This document shows, one piece after another, positions 38,763 through 51,401 of a stretch of 64,000 bases of DNA. The stretch is from contig CM045763.1 in assembly GCA_025200525.1 (NCBI GenBank), forward strand, positions 84,658,131-84,722,130. The letters run 5' to 3'. A model generated the notes under the pieces. The model was given only the letters and a program-made list of their open reading frames with translations. It ran no database searches and was not told the origin of the DNA. This DNA comes from Camellia lanceoleosa. Taxonomy: Eukaryota; Streptophyta; Magnoliopsida; Ericales; Theaceae. Made by a program: the position numbers and the translations under genes. Numbering within the stretch: position 1 is the stretch's first letter; each line of letters begins with the position of its first letter.

Positions 38763-38943
38763 AAAAAGTAAAAAATTTAACTAAAATAGCTGATTCCGCT
38801 CAAGTTAAAAAAATTGCCTAAATTATAAATTTATTTAATAATGAGAAAAAAGAAGAAAAAAAAACTATAAAACAGTTTTTTGAAAACAAAAACAAACATA
38901 CTTGGAGGGAAATGCCGTTTCATCTCATTTGGTGCTCCAACCA

Positions 38944-39002
<59 letters not shown>

Positions 39003-39005
<3 letters not shown>

Positions 39006-39292
39006 AGTGTAGTGATAATTCAGTGTATTAATCATAGCAACCAGCTGTCCTCCCATTATGTGAAGTGTCCTTTCATTATGTAAAGTCAAGACCCATTAGA
39101 CTAGACATTTGTTAGTGTACACCACTTTAGCTTTATGCTTTCAGCTTTATGCTTTCGGTGCCTCGCATCCAATGTACATCACAAGCTATAAAAGAGAGCT
39201 CACTCTCCATTGTAAAATACACAATAACAGATATACAGAGCCATTCAGTTGCTCTTTCTCTCTCTCTCTCTCTCTCTCAAATTATTGTTACG
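39003..39292 (+). repeat. 5' LTR (5'-truncated) of copia element at 39 kb
   Basis: It matches 44056-44333 with a few substitutions and a 14-bp direct duplication (CTTTATGCTTTC..) not present in the right copy. The initial 29 bases (TGTTAATATATC..) are missing, replaced by (TA)n. It ends at a CT-repeat and AATTATTGTTACG, next to the primer site. Confidence 0.85.
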
Positions 39293-39304
39293 TGGTATCA
39301 GAGC
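39293..39304 (+). other. Primer binding site (initiator tRNA-Met)
   Basis: TGGTATCAGAGC directly follows the LTR. It is complementary to the 3' end of plant initiator tRNA-Met, the usual copia primer. Confidence 0.9.
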
Positions 39305-39805
39305 AGAGTAATACAATTCTGGCATTCTTCAATGTTGGTGCTTAGTCCCGTACACAGTGGAACTACACCAAATAGCTCGGAATCTCCTTACGATTCCAAC
39401 GGCACCAAGCCCGTCACCAGAAACGCTCTTACACGCTCCCACGCGCCGCCCTTTTTCTCGGCACATCTCTGCTTCCGTTGCCACGCTCACACGCGCCTTC
39501 ACGCGCCTTCTACTTTGCTCTTTCATGCGCCGCGCCTGCTACGGTGCACCCGTGTGCGCCCTTCGTCTACCATGAGTTACGCATGCGCCGTTCCGCTATT
39601 GTGCACCCGCGTGCGCCGTATGCCCTCTCTACTAAGTCTTGCCGCTAAAGTGCTAACATCATTTTCCATCCTGCTGACATCATCTCTGCACAGCCCACAT
39701 TTCCTAGTTATTTTCGACCTTCCGGACTCACTGGTACACTCTGTTTTACCTAATTTTGCTCCTATAGGTCTATTCCTATCAATTTAGCCCTACTCAACTA
39801 TTATT

Positions 39806-42800
39806 ATGGATCGTCAAGATGCCTCCCATCCCATTTCCGTTATTTTAAATGGTTCCAACTATGTTCTATGGGCCCAAGCCATGTCTTCCTTTCTCAAAGG
39901 AAAGAAGCTCTGGTCAATTATCACCAGGGATGTGACCCAACTAGTGAAAGACACTGTTGAAACCACTGTTTCTACTGCTACTCCTACATATGAAGACTGA
40001 CTTGAGGAATGGGACAGTAAGAATTACCAAATCATTACCTGGTTTCGAAATACTTCTGTTACCTATATCAGTCTTTAGTTTGGTTGCTTTCAGCTTGACT
40101 CTGTCACTACTTCTGCAAAAGACATCTGGGATTTTTTGAAAGAATGATACCAGACTACTGGTCTTGCTCATCAATATCAACTTCAGAGCCAACTTCATCG
40201 GATGCGCCAAGAATCTAGTCAGTCCATCAATGACTTCCTTTCTCAAATGTACTCTGTTTGGGACCAACTTGCTCTTTCCGAGCTGACTTGGCCTCACTGA
40301 GAAGATGCTGTCTTATTTACTGCCTATTGTAATCAGCAAAGGTTGGTGCACTTTCTCATGGCTCTCACTTCATCTTTTGAGCCCGTACGTGTCTCTCTTC
40401 TTCATTGCCATCCTTTGCCCACTCCAGAACAAGCCATTTCTGAGCTGCTATCAGAGGAGACTCGTCTTGGCACTCTCCAAACTCATCATGTGGACTCTGT
40501 TCTTGCCACTCCTCCATACCGGCCATCACTTACCCAGCAGACCACTGCCTGCCTCTATTGTCAGAATCGGGGCCTTCCTTCAACACATTTCCTGGTCAAT
40601 TGCCCTGTCAGAACCTAGCGATACTGCAACAAACTTAGTCATAGTCATCTGCAATAGGATTGTTTTCGCAATCCATCCCGCTCTTCCTCCAACAACCACT
40701 CTTCTCGCGGTGGTTCTTTCCGAGGGAGCTTTCATCGTTTTGGGAATCAGTCTCATCACACTGCTGCTGCTGCCTCTACTGCTGCCTCTGAGGGTTTTTC
40801 TGAGTCTCCTGCTCCATCTACCCCTCTCTTTTCTCCAACGGATGTAGAGGCCATGTTCAAACACCTTCTCTCCCCTTCCAGTACATCTCCTCCTATTGCT
40901 TTGTTTGTGATTCCAAGTAACTTTTCTTGGTATTTTGACTCTACCTGTTGTAATCATATGACCTCCAGTTCTACTATATTTTCTTCTATCTCTTCATCTC
41001 CTCATATTCCCTTAATTCAAACTGCTGATGGTTCTCTTATGACTATCCGTCATATTGGTACTGTTTTCACATCTTCTTTATCTTTGCCTCAAGTTTATCA
41101 TATCCCTGCTCTCACTTTAAACATTATTTCTATTGGTCAATTATGTGAACTTGGTCTAACTGTCACATTTTCTGCTACTCATTGTTTGGTGCAGGACCCT
41201 CAGACGGGGCAGACTATTGTGATCGGCCATAAGCACGGACGTCTCTATGAGCTCATTTACCTTCATGTTCCTGACTCTCCTCAGATCGCTGCTCCTGCAT
41301 CTGCTTTCTCCTTATCTCCTTTTCATCTTTGGCATTGTCAGTTAGGGTATATTTCTGTTAATCGCTTAAAGTCTTTGGTTTCTAGTGGACAATTGCGTCA
41401 TGTACTTCCGGATACTTTCGATTATATACCATGTCAACTTGCCAAACAACCTGCTTTATCATTCAATAAAAGTACTTCTGTTTCCTGTGCACCTTTTGAT
41501 CTTATACATTTGGATATTTGGGGCCCCTCCCCTACTCCTACTATAAGGGGATCTTGTTATTTTGTTGTTTTTATTGATGATTTTTCACGGTTTACTTGGA
41601 TTTTTCTCATGAAAACTCGGTCTGAACTCAAAACCCTTTATTATAACTTTGCCCAAATGATCCACACCCAATTTTCCAAAACCATCAAACTTTTTTGCTC
41701 TGACAATGCTATGGAATATCGGGACTCCGATTTCCTTTCTTTTCTTCAGAGTCATGGTACACTGCCTCATCGTTCCTGTGCTGGCACGTCCCAGCAAAAT
41801 GGCATGCTGAACGGAAACATGGGCATATTCTTGACACTACTTGCGCTCTCCTTCTCTCTTCTTCCTGCCCTGAAAACTTTTGGGGGGAAGCTGCCTTCAC
41901 TGCTGTCTACACTATCAATTGTGCTCCTTCCCCTGTCATCCATAATCAAACTCCCTTTGAACGTCTGCATGGCACTCCTCCTCCATATACTAATCTTCAG
42001 GTTTTTGGCTTTGCCTGTTTTGTTGTACTTCAATCTCATGAACACACCAAGCTTGAACCTCGTTCTCGTCTTTGTTGCTTTCTTGGGTATGGAATTGAAC
42101 ATAAAGGCTTTCGCTGTTGGGACCCTCTCTCTAAACGTCTTCGTATCTCCCGCCATGTCGTTTTCTGGGAGCACAAAATGTTTTCCTCTCTTTCTACCTT
42201 TCACTTACTCGCACATTCCACTAATGTATTGTTTACTAATCCTTCCATAGATCTCTTCTCTGATGATTTTGATACAGGTTCCTCCTTCATTGAGACGCCC
42301 TTGCTCACTCCTGCTCCCGACCAGACTGCTCTCCCTGAAGGTCCACCTCTCATTACACCACCTCCTTCTCCACCGGTTCTTCCTCCCACTGATCCTCTCT
42401 GGGTCGACCACACCGGGTAACTCAACCTCCTATCCATCTTCGTGATTATATTGTTGGATCTGCTGCCTTTTCTACTTATGAACCTACCTCCTATCGTGAG
42501 GCTTGTACTAATCCTCTTTTGCAGCAAGCTATGATTGATGAACTCCAAGCTTTGGACAAAACTCATACTTGGGATCTTGTTGATCTTCCTCCTGGAAAAA
42601 CTACGATTGGTTGCAAATGGGTTTACAAAATCAAGACTTATTCTGATGGCTCTATTGAACGCTACAAAGCTCGGCTTATTGCCAAGGGTTTCAACCAGGA
42701 ATATGGGATTGATTATGAGGAAACCTTCTCCCCTGTTGCTCGGCTTACCTCTCATTCATAGCTTTACTTCTTTGTTTTTTGCTCGCCGCCACTGGGACCT

Positions 42801-44013
42801 CTTTCAGATGGATGTCAAAAATGCTTTCCTCAATGGTAATCTTCTTGAGGAGGTCTACATGCAACCTCCACCTGGGTCCACTTTTCCACCTCATAAGGTT
42901 TGTAAACTACAACGTGCCCTCTATGGCCTCAAGTAAGCACCCCGCGCTTGGTTTGCTAAATTCAGTTATACCATTCATGACTTTGGGTTCACCTCTAGCT
43001 CCTATGACTCTGCTCTTTTTATACGGACTACTCCTCATGGTACCACTCTTCTCCTTCTGTATGTGGATGATATAATTATCACTGGCAATGATACAGCTGG
43101 TATTCTCCAATTCAAACGTTTTCTCCACCGTCAGTTTGAGATGAAGGACCTTGGTACTCTTAACTACTTTTTAGGCCTTGAAGTCTCTCATGATTCTACT
43201 GGTTCTTATTTATCTCAGGCCAAATATGCATCAGATCTTTTGGCTCGTGTTGGTCTTACCGATTGCAATACTACCTCTACTCCAGTTGATCCTCAGATTC
43301 GTCTCACTCGTCTCGATGGGGATCTCCTCAATGATGCTACTCTTTATCGCCAGCTTGTCGGTAGTCTTGTCTATCTCACAGTGACTCGTTCTGACATTGC
43401 ATATGCTGTTCACCTTGTTAGTCAGTACATGTCGGCTCCTCGCACTCCCCACTATACTGCTCTACTCTACATCCTTCGATACTTCAAAGGCACTCTGTTC
43501 CATGGCCTTCACTACTCTGTTTCCTCCACTCTTAAACTGCATGCCTTTTCTGATGCTGATTGGGCTGGGGATCCTACGGATCGACGCTCCACCACGGGAT
43601 TTTGTTTCTTCTTAGGGAATTCTCTTATTACTTGGCGTAGCAAGAAACAATCCCTCACTGCCCGTTCTAGCACCGAAGCTGAATACCGAGCTTTTGCTGA
43701 TACTACTCAGGAACTTCTCTGGCTTCGCTGGCTCCTCACTGATATGGGTGTTTCATCTTCTGACGCTACCTCTCTTTATTGTGACAATCAGAGCGCCATT
43801 CAGATTGTTCACAATGATGTGTTTCATGATCGCACAAAGCATATTGAGATTGATTATCATTTCATTCGACAGCATGTTACACGTGGTACTGTTCATCTTC
43901 TCCCTATTGCTTCGGCCGATCAACCTGCTGATATTTTCACCAAGGCTCATCCTCCTAGGCGCTTCCGTGATCTTGTTTCCAAACTCAACTTGGTCGATGC
44001 CTACCCTCCTTGA
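39806..44013 (+). pseudogene. Copia gag-pol polyprotein, broken by stops and frameshifts
   Basis: Starts at ATG 39806 (MDRQDASHPISVILNGSNYV), a typical copia gag. Early stops occur within gag (for example at 39998, 40145 and 40298). Protease WYFDSTCCNHMT carries Thr where many relatives have Ala or Gly. Integrase has FHLWHCQLGY and FIDDFSRFTWIF. The frame changes near 41803, just after the integrase catalytic Asp region (CSDNAMEYRDSDF), and again near 42420. Reverse transcriptase spans 42519-43100 with one more shift near 42755; its active site LYVDDIIITG is intact. RNase H (AFSDADWAGDPTDRRSTTGF, SSTEAEYRAF) ends at 44013. Too many lesions for a product, but most domains read clearly. Confidence 0.9.
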
Positions 44014-44026
44014 GTTTGCGGAGGGC

Positions 44027-44290
44027 TGTTAATATATCATATACTTTAGTGTTAAATTAGTGTAGTGATAATTCAGTGTATTAATCATAACAACCAGCTG
44101 TCCTTCCATTATGTAAAGTGTCCTCCCATTATGTAAAGTTAAGACTCATTAGACTAGACATTTGTTAGTGTACACCACTTTAGCTTTATGCTTTCGGTGC
44201 CTCGCATCTAATGTACATCACAGGCTATAAAAGAGAGCTCACTCTCCATTGTAAAATACACAATAACAGATATACAAAGCCATTCAGTTG

Positions 44291-44324
<34 letters not shown>

Positions 44325-44333
44325 ATTGTTATG
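44027..44333 (+). repeat. 3' LTR of copia element at 39 kb
   Basis: It begins TGTTAATATATCATATAC after GGAGGGC, carries a CTATAAAAGAGAGC promoter box near 44225, and ends CT-repeat then AATTATTGTTATG. A TA repeat and the copy 3 leader follow. Confidence 0.88.
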
Positions 44334-45426
44334 TATATATATATATATTACATAATTTGAAACTCAACTACGAACAGAGATAGAGAAGCAATTTCATCAA
44401 GTAAGCTCCTCTCTCTCTCTCTGTCTCTCTCTGTGCCTGTATAGTTGCGTTTCACTGCTTCAAATCTAAAACTATTGTTTTCAATTTTTTTTGATGTTTT
44501 TAATAAATCCTTAATGGACATATATGCACGTTTCGATACATATATGTTTCTTGGCATCTCTCTCTCTCTCTGTGGAATTGAAACTGGTTAAAATGTATGA
44601 GAGAAAAAAGAGCATTGCTGATACTGCTTAATTGAATATTCATTGATGACTCTCTGTTCTTGAATTCTGGTGTTTTCTGTAGAATTCTTGATTTCTTGTT
44701 CCTAAATGTTTCTCAATTTCCTTATTTTTTAAAGTTCTTGATGGGTGAATTTCAATAAATATATATAAAATTCTCTACATACACATTGTTAGTCTGAGAT
44801 TATCACTCAATAATTTATGGGTTTGGGAATTTAACAAACGCCGAGTTTAAATTGTGTTTTCTTGCAATCTTGGAAGGCGAAGCTCTGTGCATTCTCAAAT
44901 CAATTTATCATATATTTACTGAATATTTTTCCCCTTGAATATTCATGACTCTGCTTCTTGAAGTTTTCTTCAGAATTCTTGATTTCTTGTTCCAGAGTTT
45001 TTTTAATTTTCCTTAATTATATATATATATATATATTTTCAGTTCTTGATAGATGAATATCAATAAATATACAAATTTCTACATTTAAACACATATGTTA
45101 TTTAAGATGTTATGTTTTCTGAATATCAAGTTACTATCTCCCATTCTTGGGAGGCGAAGCTTTGTGCATCCTGGGATCAATCTATCATATAATTAGAGGA
45201 TTTTTTCCATGTTTTTGTTCTTTGCATATGAGCGACTTATTTGCAGTTTTTTTTTTTTGTCTTGTTGATTTTTTCATGTGTAATTAAAGTTTGATTGAGT
45301 TAACATTTTTAATGATCCTTTTCACTATTACAAAATAAGCATAATAATCTTAAAATTCTGGTCTAATTGAAAATTTCTAGATCACAGCATTTTTGGATTA
45401 TCCTCCGGTGGCTTTGATCCAACCAA
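44334..45426 (+). promoter_or_regulatory. 5' leader of kinase copy 3
   Basis: Matches the leaders of copies 1 and 2: leader exon ending CATCAA at 44400 before GTAAGC, then the leader intron, and the second leader exon from 45381 to the ATG at 45427. It is separated from its own upstream sequence (about 38870-38990) by the copia element. Confidence 0.55.
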
Positions 45427-45574
45427 ATGGAAAAGGTATAGGATGTGTGTAACTGTGTTATGCTTATGTAGTTCAATATCATCATCATCGATTTATTTTG
45501 TGTTGTCAATAAATCTAGCTGGTGAATTGGCAGTATGAGATGGGTGAGGTTATTGGATCCGGTGCCTTTGGTGT
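45427..45574 (+). pseudogene. CDKA-like kinase copy 3, truncated after the glycine loop
   Basis: Coding exon 1 is 45427-45435 (MEK, donor GTATAG). Coding exon 2 starts at 45534 and reads YEMGEVIGSGAFGV until it meets the Athila LTR at 45575. Nothing of the rest of the kinase is present in the window. The glycine loop GSGAFG has Ala and Phe at the T14 and Y15 positions. As it stands it cannot encode a kinase. The missing part may lie elsewhere or may have been deleted. Confidence 0.85.
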
Positions 45575-46628
45575 TGATGGGTCGTTGAACACACCAAAAT
45601 TAAATACGAAACTATACCAAATTCTTTTAGAATAATGGCAAGTCCAGATATCGATCCACAGGGACTTTTGTGAAATTAAACTAATTTAATTATTAAATTC
45701 CTAAATTAATTTTGATAAAAAGATTGGTTGTTCATAATCTAATTTAATAACGAATAAATTAAACTAAGGAATTAAATTATCAAGAATAATTGAAATTGGG
45801 TTTACTGAATTGGGGAAAAATCCTAGGGTAGAGAATTCACCACTAACCACATATTTAGGGTTTCCAATTGAAATCAATTATGCTATGGTTTGAACGGATT
45901 AATGTTTCGCAACTACAAGTTCGAAGCATTTGACAAGAAGATCATCACATTCAATGTACGAGCACGAACCATCTCAAGTAATACGAATCGTTTACTCTAA
46001 ACTAAGGTAGTGATACGACTCGTTCCTCGTAGCATGGTTCGTCCCATACCTTGAATGTGAAGGAAAAGAAAACAATTGTATGGATAATATTTAACAATCA
46101 CAGAAAGTCAAATATTCGAAAGAATAATGAAAATTATATATAAAGAATTTCTAAAACACCATACAATGGTTCAAACCTTTACATAATATAAAATAAAAAA
46201 GAAAAACCTATTACATGGCTAGGGTTTCTTCAAAACCCTAGAAAAGGAAGACTAGCCACTCATGGAAGAGTGGAAAGAGGTAGATGGAGAAGAAATCACC
46301 ATTGGAGACATCTTTGAAGCTTTTTGTTTTTTTCTCTTCCCAAAACCCTAGCCTCTCTCTTTAGGTCAAAACCAAATCAGAACCCTAGAAAAGCCTTTCC
46401 TTTTTCTTTTTATACTTCTACTCCTTTCCAAACAGGTTTAAAACATCAGTTTTGACTTTTCCAGAAAAAGTCAACTCTGTCCAAATTTTGTCTTTTTGCC
46501 CATTTTATGCTCCAACGATGTACAATCTGATTGACATTCAACACACATAAAATATACGGTTTGACCAGCAAGTGAAGTTAAGAGATTCTAATTAACGACC
46601 TCAATGATGTACATTTCGACCTTAATCA
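45575..46628 (-). repeat. 3' LTR of Athila-type element (left)
   Basis: Plus strand runs TGATGGGTCGTTGAAC to CCTTAATCA with TG/CA ends. On the minus strand it contains the U3/R promoter region. Roughly twenty substitutions separate it from the right LTR. Confidence 0.9.
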
Positions 46629-48130
46629 CATCCCTCAACTTACTACTTGCTAGTCCTCAAGCAAGTAAAATAAAATAAAATAAAACAAAATCTATCTATT
46701 TGCTCTTTCGTGGGAAAACGGTTGCATTTAGCATATGCAACAAGCCTTTAAACCACAAGGTTACCCCAAGTGGATGAGTAAAGTCTCGTGAGGGTTTCTA
46801 GAAATGATACCCACAAACATTAACATATTCATATATACTCAACAACAAATGACCACACTACTCCACCTAACAATCAACTTATGTGCCACTACAGTGTGAT
46901 ATTGAGACATCATGAGTCATTAAAGACACAGTGGACAAGCATGAAGGAACCTATTGAGTCGAAACCACAATTCAGTTAATACAAAAGTAAAGTTCCCTAT
47001 ACTTGTGCATGCTAGTAGACAAGTCATGAGTACCCTCGGTGTAAAGTGCAATCTCTATATTAGTTAACTATCCACTATAATAGCCCAGTGTAACTCATAA
47101 TAACACCCAGCATATACAGAAAAACTAACTTGTTGCAGCCAAGATTCTCAATTTTTTTTTTGTATTTTTTTTTTTTTGATGACTGTGCAATGTTCTTATC
47201 CATTAAGCTTTCTAATCAACCCATGTAGCAAGTTTTGGGCCAATGACTCCCAAACCAGATGGTTTTAGGGCATTAGGTGTAGAGACACTCCTACGAACTT
47301 AATCACTCGAGTTGAAAAGACTACGAATCCGAACTAGTCATTCTTTTTATTTTTCCTTAACTATGCAATGTTCAAGTCCCTTAAGCTTTCTAATTAACCC
47401 ATGTAGCAAGTTTTGGGCCAATGACTCCCAAACCAGACGGTTTTAGGGCATTAGGTGTAGAGACACCCCTACGGGCTTAATCACTCGAGTTAAAAAGGCT
47501 ACGAACCCAAACAAGTCAAGTGTTTTTTTTTTTTTTTTTTTAAGAATCTTGGCTCCTCATTTATTTTTCTGCAACACTAGCTATTATCAATGATGTACAC
47601 CAGGGATTATAATAAAAAGATCACCACTATGATAGTGTGTTCATGTGAATTAAGGTATACTCATGACAAGTGTACTAAAATCACAAACACAGACAACTCT
47701 CCTCATGCAAACATCACATGCAAGTATCTACCCAATAAACCCTTTTCATACAAGTCTACTATGATCTCTAAATAACATATGCAAATATCATCACCCTACT
47801 AGCAAAAAGTCACATCAGGTGAAGTAATGCAATCAAGTGAAACAGGTATAAGCATGAATTATGGGCCAAATAGGAATGCACAAAAGAAAATATAACCCTC
47901 ATCCCCCAACTTAAATATGGCATTGTCCTCAATGGAAAAGTAAAGAGAAATGAGAGAATATTACCAGAATTGTAGGTGCACATCCAGGTAGGCAGAGAGT
48001 AACATGTATACACTTCACACTTTTTTTTTTTGAAAGAAAAGAAAGAACTAAAAAGGAAAATAAAAATAAAAATAAAAGAGACAAAGTACTATACAGGTGG
48101 GGACTACGGGGAAGCCGGTGGTGGGAAATG
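46629..48130 (-). other. Athila 3' non-coding region with tandem duplication
   Basis: Non-coding sequence between the env-like ORF and the 3' LTR. A segment of about 155 bp occurs twice (about 47185-47340 and 47363-47518), sharing GTAGCAAGTTTTGGGCCAAT and GGGCATTAGGTGTAGAGACA. Next to the LTR the minus strand reads CTTGAGGACTAGCAAGTAGT and ends in a short purine tract (GTTGAGGGATG). Confidence 0.65.
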
Positions 48131-49303
48131 CTAGGCGAACAAAGCCTGCATCAAAGAGCGCATCTCAAAGGCGTCATCCTGAATCCGTTGCTGGTGGGCG
48201 AGCAGCTGGTCGAAGGTCACCCGAGAATAGTCGCAATGCGCCTGAAAGTCCGTGCGCAACTCCATGAGACTCTGGTGATGCTCACGAAGAGTACTGTGGA
48301 CCTGATCCACAGAGTGCTGAAGTTGTAAGTACTCCTCGCGAGTCATGTAGAGCGGGTCCCCTAGGGAAGGCACAGGGGGAACAAGATGAGCTGGGTGTTC
48401 ATGTACGGGATCCTGGGCTTCATCAACTGGAGCACCAACCGGCTGCGGAATACGAGATATTCTATGTTGCCATTCCCGCTGGCCGAAAGTCGGATACCCT
48501 CTATCAATCGCCTCATCCTCAGCAATGTAGAGGTGGTTCAACTGAAACACAAGTGTCAGCAGATTGGCAAATGGTAGTGGCCAAGTCAGATTTTGCATAG
48601 GATCAGGCCGAACTCCCTCTCGTAGAAATTTCTGCAAGTGCATGAAGATGATACGCGCAAGCGGGACCTGATAGCCATACTGATACCCGTGTAGAACCCG
48701 AACAAACTCCAATCGTCGCTCAGCTCGATGCCCAAGTGGAAGGACATTTTTATGGACCACGGAATCCAGGAATAGCAAGCGGCTAGGCAGCTTGCTCCGC
48801 CGCAAGCATGTGAAACTGAGGTCACCGTGGGCCCCCGGAAAGTATTGCTGGATGAGGCTATGGATGGGCTGTCGATCCTCAACTTCCGGGAAGGGCTGAT
48901 ATTCTGGCTTGGAGAAAAACCCTAACACTGTGGCAATCATGGATGAGGTGATGTGGATAGCCTGACCATCAATGTTAGAGAGTAGTCCATCATCGGTGGG
49001 TGACTCATATAGGTTCTGGTAGAAGAGTCGTACCAGACGAGGATAAGTTGGTGCTGTGACAGAGCAAATGCCCAACTGTTACCGAAGTCAGAGCTGCTCA
49101 ACGGCCCAAGTAGTGTCTGCCTTACCCTGAAAAAATTGCAGGTTGAACTGCGTAAGCTTGTGAAGAGGGCATGAAGCCCACTCCGGCCGGGGCAAGTCAC
49201 CCGGTGGTAGTGGCGAGGATGGTGGTGATGGTGGCGGTGGTGGCACTGAAGAGGTGGAATCTCTGGCCTTCTTGGAGGCCCGAGCAATACGGCGATTCAT
49301 ATC
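48131..49303 (-). pseudogene. Athila env-like / ORF-1 protein, two in-frame stops
   Basis: Minus-strand reading from ATG 49300 (MNRRIARASKKARDSTSS), a proline-rich stretch, then TGA (49090-49088) and TAA (49081-49079), then an open 314-residue stretch to 48131. That stretch contains LVRLFYQNL, DGLLSNIDGQAIHIT and LPFANLLTLVFQLNHL, typical of the extra ORF downstream of pol in Athila elements (sometimes called env-like or putative plant transposon protein). The C-terminal third is predicted coiled coil with heptad-like L/H/Q repeats. A strong splice acceptor (TTTGGTGTGTGCAG) ends at 49304, in line with expression from a spliced RNA. The function of this protein family is unsettled. Confidence 0.7.
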
Positions 49304-51401
49304 CTGCACACACCAAAAGCAAATAAACACAAACCCGTGGAACCAATCATGAGAATAAATAAAATATGAAAGCAGTAGTTTGCCCACTAATGTACCACAT
49401 GCAATTTCCTTTTTTTTTTTTGGATATATAAAAAAAACGAAATTAAATAAATGGATTGAAATGACATTAAATTAAATTAACTAAACTATAAAATAATTAA
49501 ATGAACAATTACATTAAAGAAAAAAAATAAAAAAATAAAAATAACATCACTAACTAAACAAACAAAAATAAAAATAAAAATAAAAATAAAAATAGAACAA
49601 TCCATAACTAATTAAACTAACTAGAATCACTAACGAACAATTTAAACTAAACAAATAGAGGAAATAAAAATAAACTAAATTAGGATTAGTATTAGCACAT
49701 GATTTCTGATTTTTTTTTTTTGAAAATTCCCGTACGTGCGGGGCCCAAGCTGCACGTGCGGCGTTCATCTTCTCCAGAAGATGCTCGATGTTGAGTTTTT
49801 TTTTTGATGAACTATAGATCAACAATACACAAAAATAAAAATAAAAACTCTACAAATTAATCCTACATCCACAAATCTACATGCACAAATCTATAAATAA
49901 AAGGCAAAAATTACCTTGAAAAAGTAGAGAATGAGAGAAAAAGAATGGTGATTCGCCGGAAAAAATGGTGGTCGCCGGAGATTCGACGGACGGTAAGGAA
50001 ATAGGACGCCGGCGGTGAGATGGTGGTGGTGAGAAAGAAGAAGAAAGAAGAAAGAAGAAAGAAGAAAAAGGTGGAGGAAGAAGAAGATGGAAGATAGTGG
50101 GTTTGTGTGGGGTTGTGAGAGAGAGAGAGAGAGAGAGAACACGAATCTGTGAGATTGGGATTATGAGAGAGAGTGGGAAGTGTGAAGATAAGGTTTGTAT
50201 TTCTTTTTTTTTTTTTCTTTTTTTTTTACGAAAATAGAAAATAAGAAATAAAAATAATAAAATAAATAAAACGAAATTTTTTTTTTAAAAAAAATTATAA
50301 ATAAAATAAATGTATATTTATGTATTTTTAAAATTTATTTATGTATTTATTTAAAATTTATTTACTTAAATACATTAAACAAATGAAATAAAAAAAAAAC
50401 AAACGAAACCCCCCCTTATTTTATTTTATTTATTTATTTATTTTTTTGAAGATCGGCGTCCCTTGCCCCGCACTTGGCCTGCACCTGCTTTTTAAGCAGA
50501 GTGCAGCCTCTCAAATTGCCCAATTCTTGCACGTGCGGGGGCCCAGGCCGCACGTGCGACGATCTGCACCTCACTGATTATTATTATTATTATTATTTTT
50601 TTTTTAGGAATCGGCGTCCCACACGTGCGGGAGTCAAGCCGCACTTGCGGCTCGGTCCACGCCCTTGCCTCCGCACTTGCTTATTTAGCAGTGCTCTCCA
50701 TGTTTGATCCTCACATTTGCCGCACATGCGTGAACAGTGCCGCACATACGGCGATTTCATGACTTTTTTTTTTTTTTTGAAGAACAACACAGTTTTTTTT
50801 TTTTTTGAACAAGTATACCACCTCCCTTTTTTTAAAAAAAAAAAAAATCAAAACTAAGCATTTCTGCCTTCAATTGACATCCGAAATAAATATAGCACAT
50901 AAGAAAATAACGGGATGCCTATTAAAGGTATAATCTTCACGCGAAAACCACGGGTACTACTTTTCTTCCTAACTGTGTTTGTAACTTTCCCTATTCTCCA
51001 ACAGGGTGGCAGACTAGGTTGATTCGGTATCCAGAATCGAGGCGTATAAAGCTACCTCAACCTATGGGGCTGCCATACAGAGTTCAAGCCGAGGTAGTTT
51101 TGAAGCAATCTCCACACCCCTGGGTATTTAAACCAGACTCTAGTCTCGGAAATCCCAAACCTTTGTGTTCTAGGCTTTGCCATTCGAACTCTAGTTTCCA
51201 CCGTCTCAGTTGGTCTCCTAGGAACTCACTACAAACACGGTTAGGTGGCTATACCAGATCACGATGCCGTCTGCACGGCAAACACCAAAGGAATTACACC
51301 TTTAAAGGATTTAAAGTCTCCTAGACGCAAGTAAAGCATAACGAGAATAAAGAAAAACAGAATAGCACAGAAGGGAAAGAAAAGAGAACATCAAATCAAT
51401 C
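49304..51401 (-). other. Athila spacer between pol and env-like ORF
   Basis: Non-coding, with A/T homopolymers, GA-rich and AAATA tracts, and three copies of a G+C-rich module of about 32 bp (49733-49764, 50529-50560, 50621-50652) built around CACGTGCGG and its inverse. The end next to pol (50870-51400) is of average composition and I recognise nothing in it. Confidence 0.55.

Larger units (their letters stand above)
39003..44333 (+). mobile_element. 5.3-kb Ty1/copia LTR retrotransposon in the promoter of kinase copy 3
   Basis: The left LTR is 39003-39292 and the right LTR 44027-44333. The primer site TGGTATCAGAGC is at 39293-39304 and the tract GGAGGGC precedes the right LTR. Gag-pol order is that of copia, on the plus strand. 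The element lies in a CT/TA repeat that in copy 2 is only a short CT patch. The left LTR lacks the first 29 bp present in the right LTR and begins directly in a TA run, so no target duplication can be read. Confidence 0.9.

Noticed and set aside
50474..50707. 77-codon ORF over the CACGTG modules
   Set aside because: Low-complexity and produced by the repeated G+C-rich module; no domain.
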